Positions 19,470 to 29,169 of a stretch of DNA of 64,000 nt are shown one piece after another. The notes beneath the pieces are model-generated. The model saw only the letters and a program-made list of their open reading frames with translations, searched no databases and was not told the origin of the DNA. A program made the translations under genes and the position numbers. Origin of the DNA: Enterobacter sp. JUb54 (lineage in GTDB: Bacteria > Pseudomonadota > Gammaproteobacteria > Enterobacterales > Enterobacteriaceae); the NCBI RefSeq assembly GCF_014298075.1, contig NZ_CP060418.1, forward strand, positions 1,922,001 through 1,986,000, read 5' to 3'. Every line of letters starts with the position of its first letter. The first letter of the stretch is position 1.

Positions 19470-20684
19470 TTATTTGCCAGACGCCACGCGGCGGGTTGCA
19501 AACCAGAAAATGAGCGCCAGCAGGCTGACGGCCGCCCCCAGCACGCACACCCCTTGCCATCCGGCAACGGCGTAAACCGCCGTCGTACCGGCAGCACCCA
19601 GTCCGCTGCCAACAGCATAAAACAACATATAGAGTCCCACGAGCCGGCTGTGGGCTTCGGGTCGGGTACGAAAAATCATACTCTGATTAGTCACATGCAG
19701 CGCCTGTCCCCCCAAATCCAGCAGCACGATCCCGATCAGCAACGCTACCGGCGACCACGCCATCAGCGACAGCGGCCACCAGGCAAGTAGCAGTATCACC
19801 AACGCCGCGGCGCTGGTACGTTGCCCGTAGCCCATGTCAGTCCACTTTCCGGCATGCCCGGCAGCCAGTGCCCCGATCACCCCAACCAGCCCCAAAGCAC
19901 CAATAGCAGTGTGGGAAAAATCATAAGGCGGCGCGCTCAGCGGCAGCACCAGCGCACACCAGAAAATATTGAAGGCGGCGAACATCAGCAGCGCCAGCAC
20001 GCCGCGAACCTGAAGGATTTTCTCCTGACGCAGCAGGGTCAGCATCGATGCCAGCAGTTGCGGATAGCTCAGCGTACTCTTTGCTACCGTGAGCACCGGC
20101 AACCGTCGCCACAGCGGAACGGCGATGCTCAGCATCAGCAGAGCGGCGAACAGATAGACCCCGCGCCAGCCGAAGAGGTCGCTGATGCCGCCAGAGAATA
20201 CCCGAGCCAGCAGCAGCCCGATAAATACGCCGCTCTGCGCGGCACCGACCACCCGCCCCTGCTCGTGCGGTCTGGCTGCGCTGGCGGCATAGGCGATCAG
20301 GCCCTGCGTCATCGCGGTGCCCAGCAGTCCCACCGCCAGCATGCTGCCCAGCAGCATCGCCGCAGAAGATGCCGCGCTTACCGTAATCAGCGCGCCGATC
20401 AGCAGGATCAGCTGCGTGCCCATCAGCCGACGGCGATTCAGCCGATCGCCAAGCGGCACCAGCAGCAGTAGCGCCAGAGCGCAGCCGATCTGGGTTGCCG
20501 TTATCACGCCTCCGACGGAGGCGGCGCTGATAGCAAACTCCCGCGCCAGCCCATCAAGCAACGGTTGGGCGTAATAGACGTTTGCTACACTGAGGCCACT
20601 GGCGATAGCGAACAACCAAACCAGGCCGGTGGGCATAGCCACGACCGGGCCGGAAGGTGAAAGCGGTACGATGGATGTTTTCAT
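19470..20684 (-). CDS. MFS transporter, DHA-type exporter
   Basis: A 404-residue protein from the ATG at 20684 (GGAG upstream), with about twelve hydrophobic segments; VANVYYAQPLLDGLA after the first helix and the GDRLNRRRLM loop are typical of the YgaY/YnfM-like multidrug exporters. The frame opens further upstream but crosses the divergent HxlR gene. It is divergent from the HxlR regulator, which probably controls it. These two genes separate purB from phoPQ, which are neighbours in E. coli. Confidence 0.82.
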   Translation of the reverse strand: MKTSIVPLSPSGPVVAMPTGLVWLFAIASGLSVANVYYAQPLLDGLAREFAISAASVGGVITATQIGCALALLLLVPLGDRLNRRRLMGTQLILLIGALITVSAASSAAMLLGSMLAVGLLGTAMTQGLIAYAASAARPHEQGRVVGAAQSGVFIGLLLARVFSGGISDLFGWRGVYLFAALLMLSIAVPLWRRLPVLTVAKSTLSYPQLLASMLTLLRQEKILQVRGVLALLMFAAFNIFWCALVLPLSAPPYDFSHTAIGALGLVGVIGALAAGHAGKWTDMGYGQRTSAAALVILLLAWWPLSLMAWSPVALLIGIVLLDLGGQALHVTNQSMIFRTRPEAHSRLVGLYMLFYAVGSGLGAAGTTAVYAVAGWQGVCVLGAAVSLLALIFWFATRRVASGK

Positions 20685-20787
20685 GATTCTCTGCTCCGGC
20701 AACCTGGTTTCAAAACAAAACTGGTTGAAGGCTAGAGCATGTAGTTTTAAAATGCAACCAGATTCATGACAGCGAGGAGCGCGCATT

Positions 20788-21240
20788 GTGCCGAGTAAAA
20801 TAATGAAAAACGAACCCTGTCCCGTCGCCCGCAGCGTGGATATTATCGGCGACCGCTGGTCGCTGCTGATCGTGCGCGACGCTTTTGATGGCATGAGCCG
20901 CTTTAGCGACTTTCAGCGCAGCCTGGGAATGGCGCGCAATATTCTCTCCGACCGCCTGCATAAGCTGGTTGATGCCGGCATCCTCAGGACCCAGGCGGCC
21001 TCGGATGGCAGCGCTTATCAGGAGTACGTCCTGACAGCAAAAGGAGAATGCCTGTTTCCCCTCGTGGTCGCACTGCGCCAGTGGGGAGAGCACTATCTTT
21101 TCGCCAGCGGCGAGCCTCATTCTGTGCTGATCGATAAGCGCACCCGGCAGGCGGTTCCGCTAATGGCGCCGGTTGCTGAGGACGGCACTCCGCTGCTACC
21201 TTCAGCAACCGAAGTATGCAAGGTGCAGGCAGACGAATGA
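20788..21240 (+). CDS. HxlR-family transcriptional regulator
   Basis: A 150-residue one-domain winged-helix regulator. The family pattern is clear: CPVARSVDIIGDRWSLLIVR, FSDFQRSLGMARNILSDRL and EYVLTAKGECLFP. A GTG start at 20788 with GAGGAG eight bases upstream is chosen over ATG 20803. The conserved N-terminal Cys (ENEPCP context, residue 11) is the residue that senses reactive electrophiles or redox stress in HypR and QorR-type members. Divergent from the MFS gene, its likely target. Confidence 0.82.
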   Translation: MPSKIMKNEPCPVARSVDIIGDRWSLLIVRDAFDGMSRFSDFQRSLGMARNILSDRLHKLVDAGILRTQAASDGSAYQEYVLTAKGECLFPLVVALRQWGEHYLFASGEPHSVLIDKRTRQAVPLMAPVAEDGTPLLPSATEVCKVQADE

Positions 21241-21343
21241 CGGTCGACACCGCCTGTTTCACGTATTCCGCCAGCATATCAATGACCTGGTAGCAAAATG
21301 GCATTTCAGCAGGGAAACACGCGGAGCGTTAATTGAAATTCGT

Positions 21344-21377
21344 TATTTAACAGCTGTTTATATTCAACGTGTATAAT
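21344..21377 (+). promoter_or_regulatory. PhoP box and -10 element of the phoPQ promoter
   Basis: TATTTA (21344-21349), 5 bp, then TGTTTA (21355-21360) match the (T/G)GTTTA direct-repeat PhoP box. A consensus TATAAT follows at 21372-21377, 11 bp downstream. This spacing is typical of PhoP class-II promoters and shows positive autoregulation. Confidence 0.85.
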
Positions 21378-21420
21378 TAGCGCTAAACTATTCAAATCAA
21401 AAATGAAAGGGAGAACTGGC

Positions 21421-22095
21421 ATGCGCGTACTCGTGGTTGAGGACAACGCTCTGCTGCGCCATCACCTGAAAGTTCAGCTGCAGGAGCTGGGACACCAGGT
21501 AGATGCCGCGGAAGATGCAAAAGAAGCAGACTATTATCTCGGTGAACATGTGCCGGATATCGCCATCGTCGACCTTGGTCTGCCGGATGAAGACGGTCTG
21601 TCCCTGATTCGCCGCTGGCGGAGCCATGATGTGTCGGTGCCGGTGCTAGTGCTCACCGCCCGCGAAGGCTGGCAGGATAAGGTCGAAGTGCTGAGCGCCG
21701 GGGCGGATGATTACGTCACCAAGCCATTCCACATTGAAGAAGTTGCCGCGCGCATGCAGGCGCTGCTGCGCCGTAACAGCGGCCTGGCATCGCAGGTCAT
21801 CTCTCTGCCGCCTTTCCAGGTCGATCTGTCACGTCGCGAACTGTCGATTAACGACCAGCCGATCAAACTGACCGCGTTTGAATACACCATCATGGAAACC
21901 CTGATCCGCAACCGCGGAAAAGTGGTCAGTAAAGATTCCCTGATGCTCCAGCTCTATCCCGACGCCGAGCTGCGCGAAAGCCACACCATCGATGTCCTGA
22001 TGGGACGACTGCGGAAAAAAATCCAGGCGCAACACCCGAATGATGTAATTACGACGGTACGCGGCCAGGGTTATTTATTCGAACTCCGCGGATGA
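21421..22095 (+). CDS. phoP: Response regulator PhoP
   Basis: A 224-residue OmpR-type response regulator. The phospho-acceptor is D51 (AIVDLGLP), with the acidic pair near E7-D8 and the switch Lys in VTKPF; the winged-helix DNA-binding domain occupies about residues 125-222. It activates genes for low Mg2+, acid and antimicrobial-peptide stress. Start ATG 21421 (MRVLVVED) matches E. coli; an ATG 18 bp upstream lies in the leader. Overlaps phoQ by 4 nt. Confidence 0.98.
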   Translation: MRVLVVEDNALLRHHLKVQLQELGHQVDAAEDAKEADYYLGEHVPDIAIVDLGLPDEDGLSLIRRWRSHDVSVPVLVLTAREGWQDKVEVLSAGADDYVTKPFHIEEVAARMQALLRRNSGLASQVISLPPFQVDLSRRELSINDQPIKLTAFEYTIMETLIRNRGKVVSKDSLMLQLYPDAELRESHTIDVLMGRLRKKIQAQHPNDVITTVRGQGYLFELRG

Positions 22096-23558
22096 AAGGC
22101 CCGCTACGGCATATTTTGCCGCTGTCTTTACGCGTTCGCTTTTTACTGGCGACAGCTGCCGTGGTGCTGGTGCTCTCACTGGCTTACGGTATGGTCGCGC
22201 TGGTGGGCTACAGCGTCAGCTTCGATAAAACCACCTTCCGTCTGCTGCGCGGGGAAAGCAACCTGTTCTATATGCTGGCCAAGTGGGAAGACGGCCGCAT
22301 CGATGTTGATATCCCCGAAAATCTCAATATGCAGAGCCCGACGGTCACCTTAATTTATGACGTCAAAGGCAACCTGCTGTGGATGCAGCGCGATGTCGGG
22401 TGGCTGGCCAAACGTATTCAGCCCGAATGGCTCAAAAGCAACGGCTTCCACGAAATCGAATCCGACGTCGACAGCAGCAGCAAGTTGCTGCGTAACAATC
22501 AGGAAGTCCAGGAGCAGCTGGATGAGCTGCGCCAGCAGGACGACGATTCAGAAATGACCCACTCGGTGGCGATCAATATCTATCCGGCGACCGATAAGAT
22601 GCCGCAGTTGAGTATCGTGGTGGTCGATACCATCCCGGTCGAACTGAAGCGTTCCTACATGGTGTGGAGCTGGTTTATCTACGTGCTGGTCGCCAACCTG
22701 CTGCTGGTGATCCCGCTGCTGTGGGTAGCCGCCTGGTGGAGCCTGCGGCCGATTGAGTCGCTGGCAAAAGAGGTGCGAGAACTCGAAGAGCACCACCGCG
22801 AGATGCTCAACCCGAACACCACCCGCGAACTGACCCGCCTGGTCAGCAACCTTAACCGCTTGCTGAAAAGCGAGCGCGACCGTTATGACAAATATCGCAC
22901 CACCTTAACCGACCTCACCCACAGCCTGAAAACGCCGTTGGCGGTGCTGCAAAGCACGCTACGCTCTCTGCGCAGCCAGAAGCTCGATGTCACAGAGGCA
23001 GAGCCGGTGATGCTCGAGCAGATCAGCCGTATCTCGCAGCAAATTGGTTACTATCTCCACCGCGCCAGCATGCGCAGCGACAGTACGCTCCTGAGCCGTG
23101 AACTGCACCCGGTGGCCCCGCTGCTCGACAAGCTGACATCGGCCCTCAATAAGGTTTATCAGCGTAAAGGGGTTAATATCACCCTCGATATCTCGCCGGA
23201 AACCAGCTTCGTCGGCGAACAGAATGACTTTATGGAAGTGATGGGCAACGTGCTGGATAACGCCTGTAAATATTGTCTGGAGTTTGTCGAGGTGTCCGTG
23301 CGTCAGACCAACGACCATCATCTGCATATTCTGGTGGAAGATGACGGCCCCGGCATCCCGATGAGCCTGCGGGACAGCGTGTTTGACAGGGGCCAGCGCG
23401 CCGATACGCTGCGGCCAGGACAAGGGGTCGGACTCTCCGTGGCCCGTGATATTGTCCTGCAGTACAACGGTGAGATTATTGCCAGTGAGAGCCTGCTCGG
23501 CGGTGCCTGCATGGAAGTGATTTTTGGTCGCCAGCTGCCGGACGATAGCCAAAGTTGA
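22092..23558 (+). CDS. phoQ: Sensor histidine kinase PhoQ
   Basis: A 488-residue inner-membrane sensor for Mg2+, low pH and cationic peptides. First membrane helix at about residues 17-40, PAS-like periplasmic domain to about 190, second helix at about 192-215, HAMP, then the phosphorylated H277 ([10 protein letters not shown]) and the ATP-binding N box ([10 protein letters not shown]). T48 in [11 protein letters not shown] is kept. The metal-binding acidic patch at 148-154 reads QQDDDSE, less acidic than the EDDDDAE of E. coli. Confidence 0.98.
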   Translation: MKGPLRHILPLSLRVRFLLATAAVVLVLSLAYGMVALVGYSVSFDKTTFRLLRGESNLFYMLAKWEDGRIDVDIPENLNMQSPTVTLIYDVKGNLLWMQRDVGWLAKRIQPEWLKSNGFHEIESDVDSSSKLLRNNQEVQEQLDELRQQDDDSEMTHSVAINIYPATDKMPQLSIVVVDTIPVELKRSYMVWSWFIYVLVANLLLVIPLLWVAAWWSLRPIESLAKEVRELEEHHREMLNPNTTRELTRLVSNLNRLLKSERDRYDKYRTTLTDLTHSLKTPLAVLQSTLRSLRSQKLDVTEAEPVMLEQISRISQQIGYYLHRASMRSDSTLLSRELHPVAPLLDKLTSALNKVYQRKGVNITLDISPETSFVGEQNDFMEVMGNVLDNACKYCLEFVEVSVRQTNDHHLHILVEDDGPGIPMSLRDSVFDRGQRADTLRPGQGVGLSVARDIVLQYNGEIIASESLLGGACMEVIFGRQLPDDSQS

Positions 23559-23680
23559 CCCGCTGTGCAGCTGAGGTTACTGAACTCTGTGACTGCGCAG
23601 GACAATCGCCGTCAACAAAGAGGCAGTTTGAAGGATGGCGTGTATAATCCCAAACAAACACCTGCTGTGGAATAAATAAA

Positions 23681-24802
23681 ATGGATTATCAATTAACGCT
23701 TAACTGGCCTGACTTTATCGAACGCTACTGGCAAAAGCGCCCGGTGCTACTGAAACGCGGGTTTGCCAATTTCATCGATCCGATTAGCCCGGACGAGCTG
23801 GCCGGTCTGGCGATGGAAAGCGAAGTCGACAGCCGCCTGGTCAGCCATCAGGATGGAAAATGGCAGGTCAGCCATGGTCCCTTCGAAAGCTACGATCACC
23901 TGAGCGAAAACAACTGGTCGCTGCTGGTTCAGGCGGTAAACAACTGGCATGAACCTACGGCTGCGCTGATGCATCCGTTCCGCGCCCTGCCCGACTGGCG
24001 AATCGACGATCTGATGATCTCGTTCTCCGTACCCGGCGGTGGCGTAGGCCCGCACCTCGATCAGTACGATGTGTTTATCATCCAGGGAACCGGGCGTCGT
24101 CGCTGGCGCGTGGGCGAGAAGGTGCCGATGAAGCAGCACTGCCCGCATCCGGACCTGCTGCAGGTCGATCCCTTCGACGCCATCATCGATGAAGAGATGG
24201 AGCCGGGCGATATTCTCTATATCCCGCCAGGATTCCCGCACGAAGGCTATTCGCTGGAAAACTCGCTCAACTATTCCGTGGGCTATCGCTCGCCTAACGC
24301 CCGTGAGCTGTTCAGCGGTTTTGCCGATTATATTCTGCAGCGTGAACTGGGCAGCCAGCGTTACGCCGACCCGGACGTGCCGGCGCGCGATCATCCTGCG
24401 GATATTCTGCCGTCAGAGCTGGATCGTTTGCGGGACATGATGCTGGATCTGATCAACCAGCCAGAACATTTCAAACAGTGGTTTGGCGAGTTTATTACCC
24501 AGTCGCGTCATGAACTGGACGTCGCCCCTGCAGAGCCACCGTATCAGCCGGATGAGATTTACGACGCGCTGCAGCAAGGCGATCGTCTGGTACGTCTCGG
24601 CGGGCTGCGGGTGCTGCGCATTGATGGCGAGGTCTTCGTCAACGGCGAGAAAATCAACTCTCCGCACCGCCCGGCGCTGGACGCCCTGGCGACGCATCTG
24701 TCATTGCATGCCCAGCATTTTGGCGATGCGCTGGAAGACCCGTCGTTCCTCGCCATGCTGGCCGCGCTGGTCAACAGCGGATACTGGTTCTTCGAAGACT
24801 AA
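23681..24802 (+). CDS. roxA: Ribosomal protein uL16 3-hydroxylase RoxA
   Basis: A 373-residue JmjC-type 2-oxoglutarate/Fe(II) oxygenase (YcfD) that hydroxylates an Arg of ribosomal protein uL16. The iron ligands H125, D127 (GPHLDQYD) and H187 (GFPHEGY) are in place. A C-terminal winged-helix-like region follows. It lies 122 bp downstream of phoQ with a TATAAT at 23643, so it probably has its own promoter. Confidence 0.97.
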   Translation: MDYQLTLNWPDFIERYWQKRPVLLKRGFANFIDPISPDELAGLAMESEVDSRLVSHQDGKWQVSHGPFESYDHLSENNWSLLVQAVNNWHEPTAALMHPFRALPDWRIDDLMISFSVPGGGVGPHLDQYDVFIIQGTGRRRWRVGEKVPMKQHCPHPDLLQVDPFDAIIDEEMEPGDILYIPPGFPHEGYSLENSLNYSVGYRSPNARELFSGFADYILQRELGSQRYADPDVPARDHPADILPSELDRLRDMMLDLINQPEHFKQWFGEFITQSRHELDVAPAEPPYQPDEIYDALQQGDRLVRLGGLRVLRIDGEVFVNGEKINSPHRPALDALATHLSLHAQHFGDALEDPSFLAMLAALVNSGYWFFED

Positions 24803-24810
24803 ATCTACGC

Positions 24811-24904
24811 TATCCCCGTCCCGGCTGACGGCACGTTGCGCCCTGGCCGGGCTACAGACGGGGATAAGTAGCGGGTCGCCCGGATAAGCGCAATGCTTTC
24901 CGGG
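24811..24904. repeat. REP/BIME-like palindromic element
   Basis: TATCCCCGTC (24811-24820) and GACGGGGATA (24857-24866) are perfect inverted repeats enclosing a second pair CCCGGC/GCCGGG. A separate hairpin with CCCGG/CCGGG arms follows at about 24879-24904. It fills the gap between convergent roxA and pepT, a usual place for BIMEs, which can stabilise mRNA 3' ends. Confidence 0.7.
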
Positions 24905-24916
24905 ATTCTGCGAAGA

Positions 24917-26146
24917 TCAGGCGCCGCGTTTTGCCGTTAGCTCGGCAATACGAACAATCACCTGCACCGCTTTCTCCATGCCCTCCAGGGTCACGAACTC
25001 ATGCTTACCGTGGTAGTTGTAGCCACCGGTGAACAGGTTCGGGCAAGGTAACCCCATAAACGACAGCTGGGCGCCGTCGGTACCGCCGCGAATCGGCTTC
25101 ATCTGCGGTTCAATATCGCAATCCACCATCGCCTGACGAGCAATTTCAACCACATGCGGATGGGCTATCACTTTTTCATGCATATTGTAGTAGCTGTCCT
25201 CAATCACCAGCTCAATATAGCAATCCGGGTGCAGCCCTTTGCCGACCTTTTTGGCAATTTCCATCATCTTGCGTTTGCGGGCTTCAAACTGCTTGCGGTC
25301 AAAATCACGGATGATGTAATGCATCTCCGCGCGGTCAACCGTGCCTTTGATATTCGCCAGGTGGTAAAACCCTTCATAACCTTCGGTGGTTTCGGGTGCC
25401 TCATCGGCCGGGACTTCAGCATGGATGCGGGCCGCCAGCGACAGCGCATTCACCATCACCCCTTTTGCGGTCCCCGGATGGACATTGTTGCCGACAATCT
25501 TGATGGTCACCGACGCCGCATTGAAGTTTTCACACTCCAGCTCGCCCACGCCGCCGCCGTCAACGGTATAGGCCCAGCGGGCATCAAAGGCCGCAACGTC
25601 AAAATGCTTCGCCCCTTTGCCCACCTCTTCGTCCGGCGTAAAGGCCACGCGGATATCACCGTGGGGGATCTGTTTGGCCTTTAGCGTAGCCAAAGCAGTC
25701 ATAATTTCGGCGATACCAGCTTTATCGTCGGCGCCAAGTAATGTTTTGCCGTCGGTGGTAATCAACGTATGCCCCAGCAGCTGATGCAGCACCGGGAACA
25801 TCACCGGCGACAGCACTTCATCGCCAATCCCCAGCGCGATGTCGCCGCCGCGGTAGTTTTCGACAATCTGCGGGTTCACATTCTTGCCGCTGAAATCAGG
25901 TGCCGTATCAACGTGAGAAATAAAGCCGATGGCTGGAATATCGCCGGCGACGTTTGCCGGAAGCGTTCCCATTACCGTCCCTTTGTCACTCAGCGTTACG
26001 TTGGCCAGCCCCATCTCTTCCAGCTGCTTTTGTAGCAGGCGTAACAGCTTCCACTGCCCTTCCGTGCTTGGTACCTGACGCACGCCAGGCTTCGACTGTG
26101 TGTCCAGAGAAACGTATTGTAAGAAACGCTCAAGCAATTTATCCAT
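24917..26146 (-). CDS. pepT: Peptidase T (tripeptidase)
   Basis: A 409-residue M20-family aminotripeptidase of the cytoplasm with two-zinc motifs: H in [12 protein letters not shown] in LLGADDKAG, the EE pair in [10 protein letters not shown], and the C-terminal H in [10 protein letters not shown]. The ATG at 26146 ([20 protein letters not shown]) follows GAGGGTGG and matches E. coli PepT; an earlier in-frame ATG at 26182 is less likely. Divergent from potABCD. Confidence 0.97.
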   Translation of the reverse strand: MDKLLERFLQYVSLDTQSKPGVRQVPSTEGQWKLLRLLQKQLEEMGLANVTLSDKGTVMGTLPANVAGDIPAIGFISHVDTAPDFSGKNVNPQIVENYRGGDIALGIGDEVLSPVMFPVLHQLLGHTLITTDGKTLLGADDKAGIAEIMTALATLKAKQIPHGDIRVAFTPDEEVGKGAKHFDVAAFDARWAYTVDGGGVGELECENFNAASVTIKIVGNNVHPGTAKGVMVNALSLAARIHAEVPADEAPETTEGYEGFYHLANIKGTVDRAEMHYIIRDFDRKQFEARKRKMMEIAKKVGKGLHPDCYIELVIEDSYYNMHEKVIAHPHVVEIARQAMVDCDIEPQMKPIRGGTDGAQLSFMGLPCPNLFTGGYNYHGKHEFVTLEGMEKAVQVIVRIAELTAKRGA

Positions 26147-26421
26147 GTAGCCACCCTCTTCTTTTGTGACAACATTATTCATAAGCCCGAAAAGACAAAT
26201 ATTGCGTCAGGTCATTTTTAACCCGGCAAATAAGAATTTAATACCTTAACCGGCGTAAAGTTGTAAAGGTCATGCTTCTGTATGCGACAAGGTTTGGCTA
26301 TCGTTAACGTTTGCCGTAGAATGTTGGCCCTTAAATAATCATGTGCAGCGCCAAAGGTGGTTAACCACAAACCCCGCAACGACCCGTATTTCGTTGCGTC
26401 TACACGGGACAGAGTCAAAAA

Positions 26422-27540
26422 TTGAATATACAACCGCGTTCGCTTTCTCCGCTGGTGCAGCTGGCGGGAATTGGCAAAAGCTTTGATGGAAAAATGGTCA
26501 TCGCCGATCTCAACCTGACCATCAACAATGGTGAATTTCTCACCCTGCTTGGCCCCTCTGGCTGCGGTAAAACCACCGTTCTTCGTCTTATCGCCGGGTT
26601 AGAAAATGTCGACACCGGGCGAATTCACCTCGAAGACCAGGATATCACCCATGTTCCGGCGGAAGACCGCCACGTCAATACCGTCTTTCAAAGCTACGCC
26701 CTGTTTCCCCACATGAGCGTCTTCGAAAACGTCGCCTTTGGTCTGCGTATGCAGAAAACGCCGGCGGCAGACATCCCCCCTCGCGTCATCGAGGCGCTGC
26801 GGATGGTGCAGCTCGAAGAGTTTGCCCAACGTAAACCCCATCAGCTCTCCGGCGGCCAGCAGCAGCGTGTCGCCATCGCCCGGGCCGTCGTCAATAAACC
26901 GCGGCTGTTGCTGCTCGATGAGTCACTGTCGGCGTTGGATTACAAACTGCGCAAGCAGATGCAAAACGAGCTGAAAGCGCTCCAGCGTAAGCTCGGTATC
27001 ACCTTCGTGTTTGTCACCCACGATCAGGAAGAGGCATTGACCATGTCCGACCGCATCGTGGTCATGCGCGACGGGAAGATAGAACAGGACGGCACGCCGC
27101 GTGAAATTTACGAAGAACCGAAAAACCTGTTCGTCGCCAGCTTCATCGGCGAAATCAACCTCTTCAACGCCACGGTCATTGAACGCCTTGACGCGCAGCG
27201 TGTGCGCGCCAGCGTCGAAGGCCGGGAATGCAACATCTACGTCAATTTCCCCGTCGAGAAGGGCCAGCGGCTCAACGTCCTGCTGCGACCGGAAGACCTG
27301 CGGGTCGATGAAGTTCACCACAGCAACGACGCCGACGGTTTGATCGGCTATATCCGCGAGCGCAACTACAAAGGGATGACCCTGGAATCGGTTGTCGAAC
27401 TGGAAAACGGCAAAATGGTGATGGTCAGCGAATTCTTTAATGAAGACGACCCCGATTTTGACCACCCGCTGGACCAAAAAATGGCCATTAACTGGGTAGA
27501 GAGCTGGGAGGTTGTGCTGGCCGATGAAGAACACCAGTAA
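26422..27540 (+). CDS. potA: Spermidine/putrescine ABC transporter ATPase PotA
   Basis: About 372 residues. Walker [10 protein letters not shown], signature LSGGQQQR, Walker [13 protein letters not shown] and the C-terminal TOBE domain are intact. It powers polyamine import by PotBC. The codons just upstream read [11 protein letters not shown], matching the E. coli N terminus MGQSKKLNKQP, but the codon aligned with the E. coli ATG is ACG (26404-26406). I therefore place the start at TTG 26422, with AGAG seven bases upstream. Overlaps potB by 17 nt. Confidence 0.95.
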   Translation: MNIQPRSLSPLVQLAGIGKSFDGKMVIADLNLTINNGEFLTLLGPSGCGKTTVLRLIAGLENVDTGRIHLEDQDITHVPAEDRHVNTVFQSYALFPHMSVFENVAFGLRMQKTPAADIPPRVIEALRMVQLEEFAQRKPHQLSGGQQQRVAIARAVVNKPRLLLLDESLSALDYKLRKQMQNELKALQRKLGITFVFVTHDQEEALTMSDRIVVMRDGKIEQDGTPREIYEEPKNLFVASFIGEINLFNATVIERLDAQRVRASVEGRECNIYVNFPVEKGQRLNVLLRPEDLRVDEVHHSNDADGLIGYIRERNYKGMTLESVVELENGKMVMVSEFFNEDDPDFDHPLDQKMAINWVESWEVVLADEEHQ

Positions 27541-28381
27541 ATTCCAGAATGTGGTGATCGCCACGATCGTCGGCTGGCTGGTGCTGTTTGTCTTCCTGCC
27601 CAACCTGATGATCATCGCCACCAGCTTCCTGACCCGCGACGACGCCAGTTTCGTCAAAATGGTCTTTACGCTGGATAACTATACGCGCCTGCTGGATCCG
27701 CTCTATTACGATGTGCTGCTGCACTCGCTGAATATGGCGCTGCTGGCGACGCTGGCCTGCCTGGCGCTGGGCTATCCCTTCGCCTGGTTTCTGGCCCGGC
27801 TGCCGGAGAAAGTGCGTCCGCTGCTGCTGTTTCTGCTGATTGTGCCGTTCTGGACCAACTCACTGATCCGCATCTACGGGCTGAAAATCTTCCTCAGTAC
27901 CAAAGGCTATCTCAACGAGTTCCTGCTGTGGCTGGGGGTCATCGATACGCCGCTGCGCATCATGTACACCCCGTCGGCGGTTATCATCGGCCTGGTCTAC
28001 ATTCTGCTGCCGTTTATGGTGATGCCGCTCTACTCCAGCATTGAGAAGCTGGATCGCCCGCTGCTGGAAGCGGCGAAAGATCTCGGCGCCAGCAAGCTGC
28101 AAACCTTTATCCGCATTATCATTCCGCTGACCATGCCGGGCATTATTGCCGGCTGCCTGCTGGTGATGCTGCCGGCAATGGGGCTGTTCTACGTCTCAGA
28201 CCTGATGGGGGGCGCGAAGAACCTGCTGATCGGTAACGTCATTAAGAGCCAGTTCCTGAATATTCGCGACTGGCCGTTTGGCGCCGCCACCAGCATTACG
28301 CTGACCCTGGTGATGGGCCTGATGCTGCTGGTTTACTGGCGGGCAGCAAGCCTGTTGAATAAGAAGGTGGAACTCGAATGA
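27524..28381 (+). CDS. potB: Spermidine/putrescine permease PotB
   Basis: A 285-residue inner-membrane permease with about six helices and the EAA loop [19 protein letters not shown], which contacts PotA. ATG 27524 (MKNTSKFQ) lies inside the end of potA, giving translational coupling, and matches the longer E. coli form. Overlaps potC by 4 nt. Confidence 0.96.
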   Translation: MKNTSKFQNVVIATIVGWLVLFVFLPNLMIIATSFLTRDDASFVKMVFTLDNYTRLLDPLYYDVLLHSLNMALLATLACLALGYPFAWFLARLPEKVRPLLLFLLIVPFWTNSLIRIYGLKIFLSTKGYLNEFLLWLGVIDTPLRIMYTPSAVIIGLVYILLPFMVMPLYSSIEKLDRPLLEAAKDLGASKLQTFIRIIIPLTMPGIIAGCLLVMLPAMGLFYVSDLMGGAKNLLIGNVIKSQFLNIRDWPFGAATSITLTLVMGLMLLVYWRAASLLNKKVELE

Positions 28382-29169
28382 TCGGTCGACTGCTGCGCGG
28401 CGGCTTTATGACCGCCATCTATGCTTATCTTTATATTCCGATCATTATTCTGATCGTCAATTCGTTTAACAGTTCGCGTTTCGGCATCAACTGGCAGGGC
28501 TTCACCAGCAAATGGTATGGCCTGCTGATGAACAACGATAGCCTGTTGCAGGCGGCCCAGCATTCGCTGACCATGGCGGTGCTGTCGGCGACTTTTGCGA
28601 CGCTTATCGGCTCATTGACCGCCGTGGCGCTGTATCGCTATCGCTTTCGCGGCAAGCCGTTCGTCAGCGGGATGCTGTTTGTGGTGATGATGTCGCCGGA
28701 TATTGTCATGGCGATCTCGCTGCTGGTGCTGTTTATGCTGATCGGCATTCAACTTGGCTTCTGGTCGCTGCTGTTCTCGCACATCACCTTCTGCCTGCCT
28801 TTCGTAGTGGTGACGGTCTATTCGCGCCTCAAAGGCTTTGACGTGCGGATGCTGGAAGCGGCGAAAGATCTCGGCGCCAGTGAGCTGACGATCCTGCGCA
28901 AAATCATTCTGCCGCTGGCGATGCCGGCGGTGGCGGCGGGCTGGCTGCTCAGCTTTACGCTGTCGATGGATGACGTAGTGGTCTCTTCGTTCGTTACCGG
29001 GCCGGGGTATGAAATTCTGCCGCTTAAGATTTACTCAATGGTCAAAGTGGGCGTCTCACCGGAGGTGAACGCGCTGGCGACCATTCTGTTACTGCTTTCT
29101 CTGGTTATGGTCGTTGCCAGCCAGATTGTTGCTCGTGATAAAACGAAATCTCAGGGGACATCGAAATGA
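28378..29169 (+). CDS. potC: Spermidine/putrescine permease PotC
   Basis: A 263-residue permease, partner of PotB, with about six helices and the EAA loop [17 protein letters not shown]. Start and stop overlap its neighbours by ATGA, as expected for a tight operon. Confidence 0.96.
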   Translation: MIGRLLRGGFMTAIYAYLYIPIIILIVNSFNSSRFGINWQGFTSKWYGLLMNNDSLLQAAQHSLTMAVLSATFATLIGSLTAVALYRYRFRGKPFVSGMLFVVMMSPDIVMAISLLVLFMLIGIQLGFWSLLFSHITFCLPFVVVTVYSRLKGFDVRMLEAAKDLGASELTILRKIILPLAMPAVAAGWLLSFTLSMDDVVVSSFVTGPGYEILPLKIYSMVKVGVSPEVNALATILLLLSLVMVVASQIVARDKTKSQGTSK

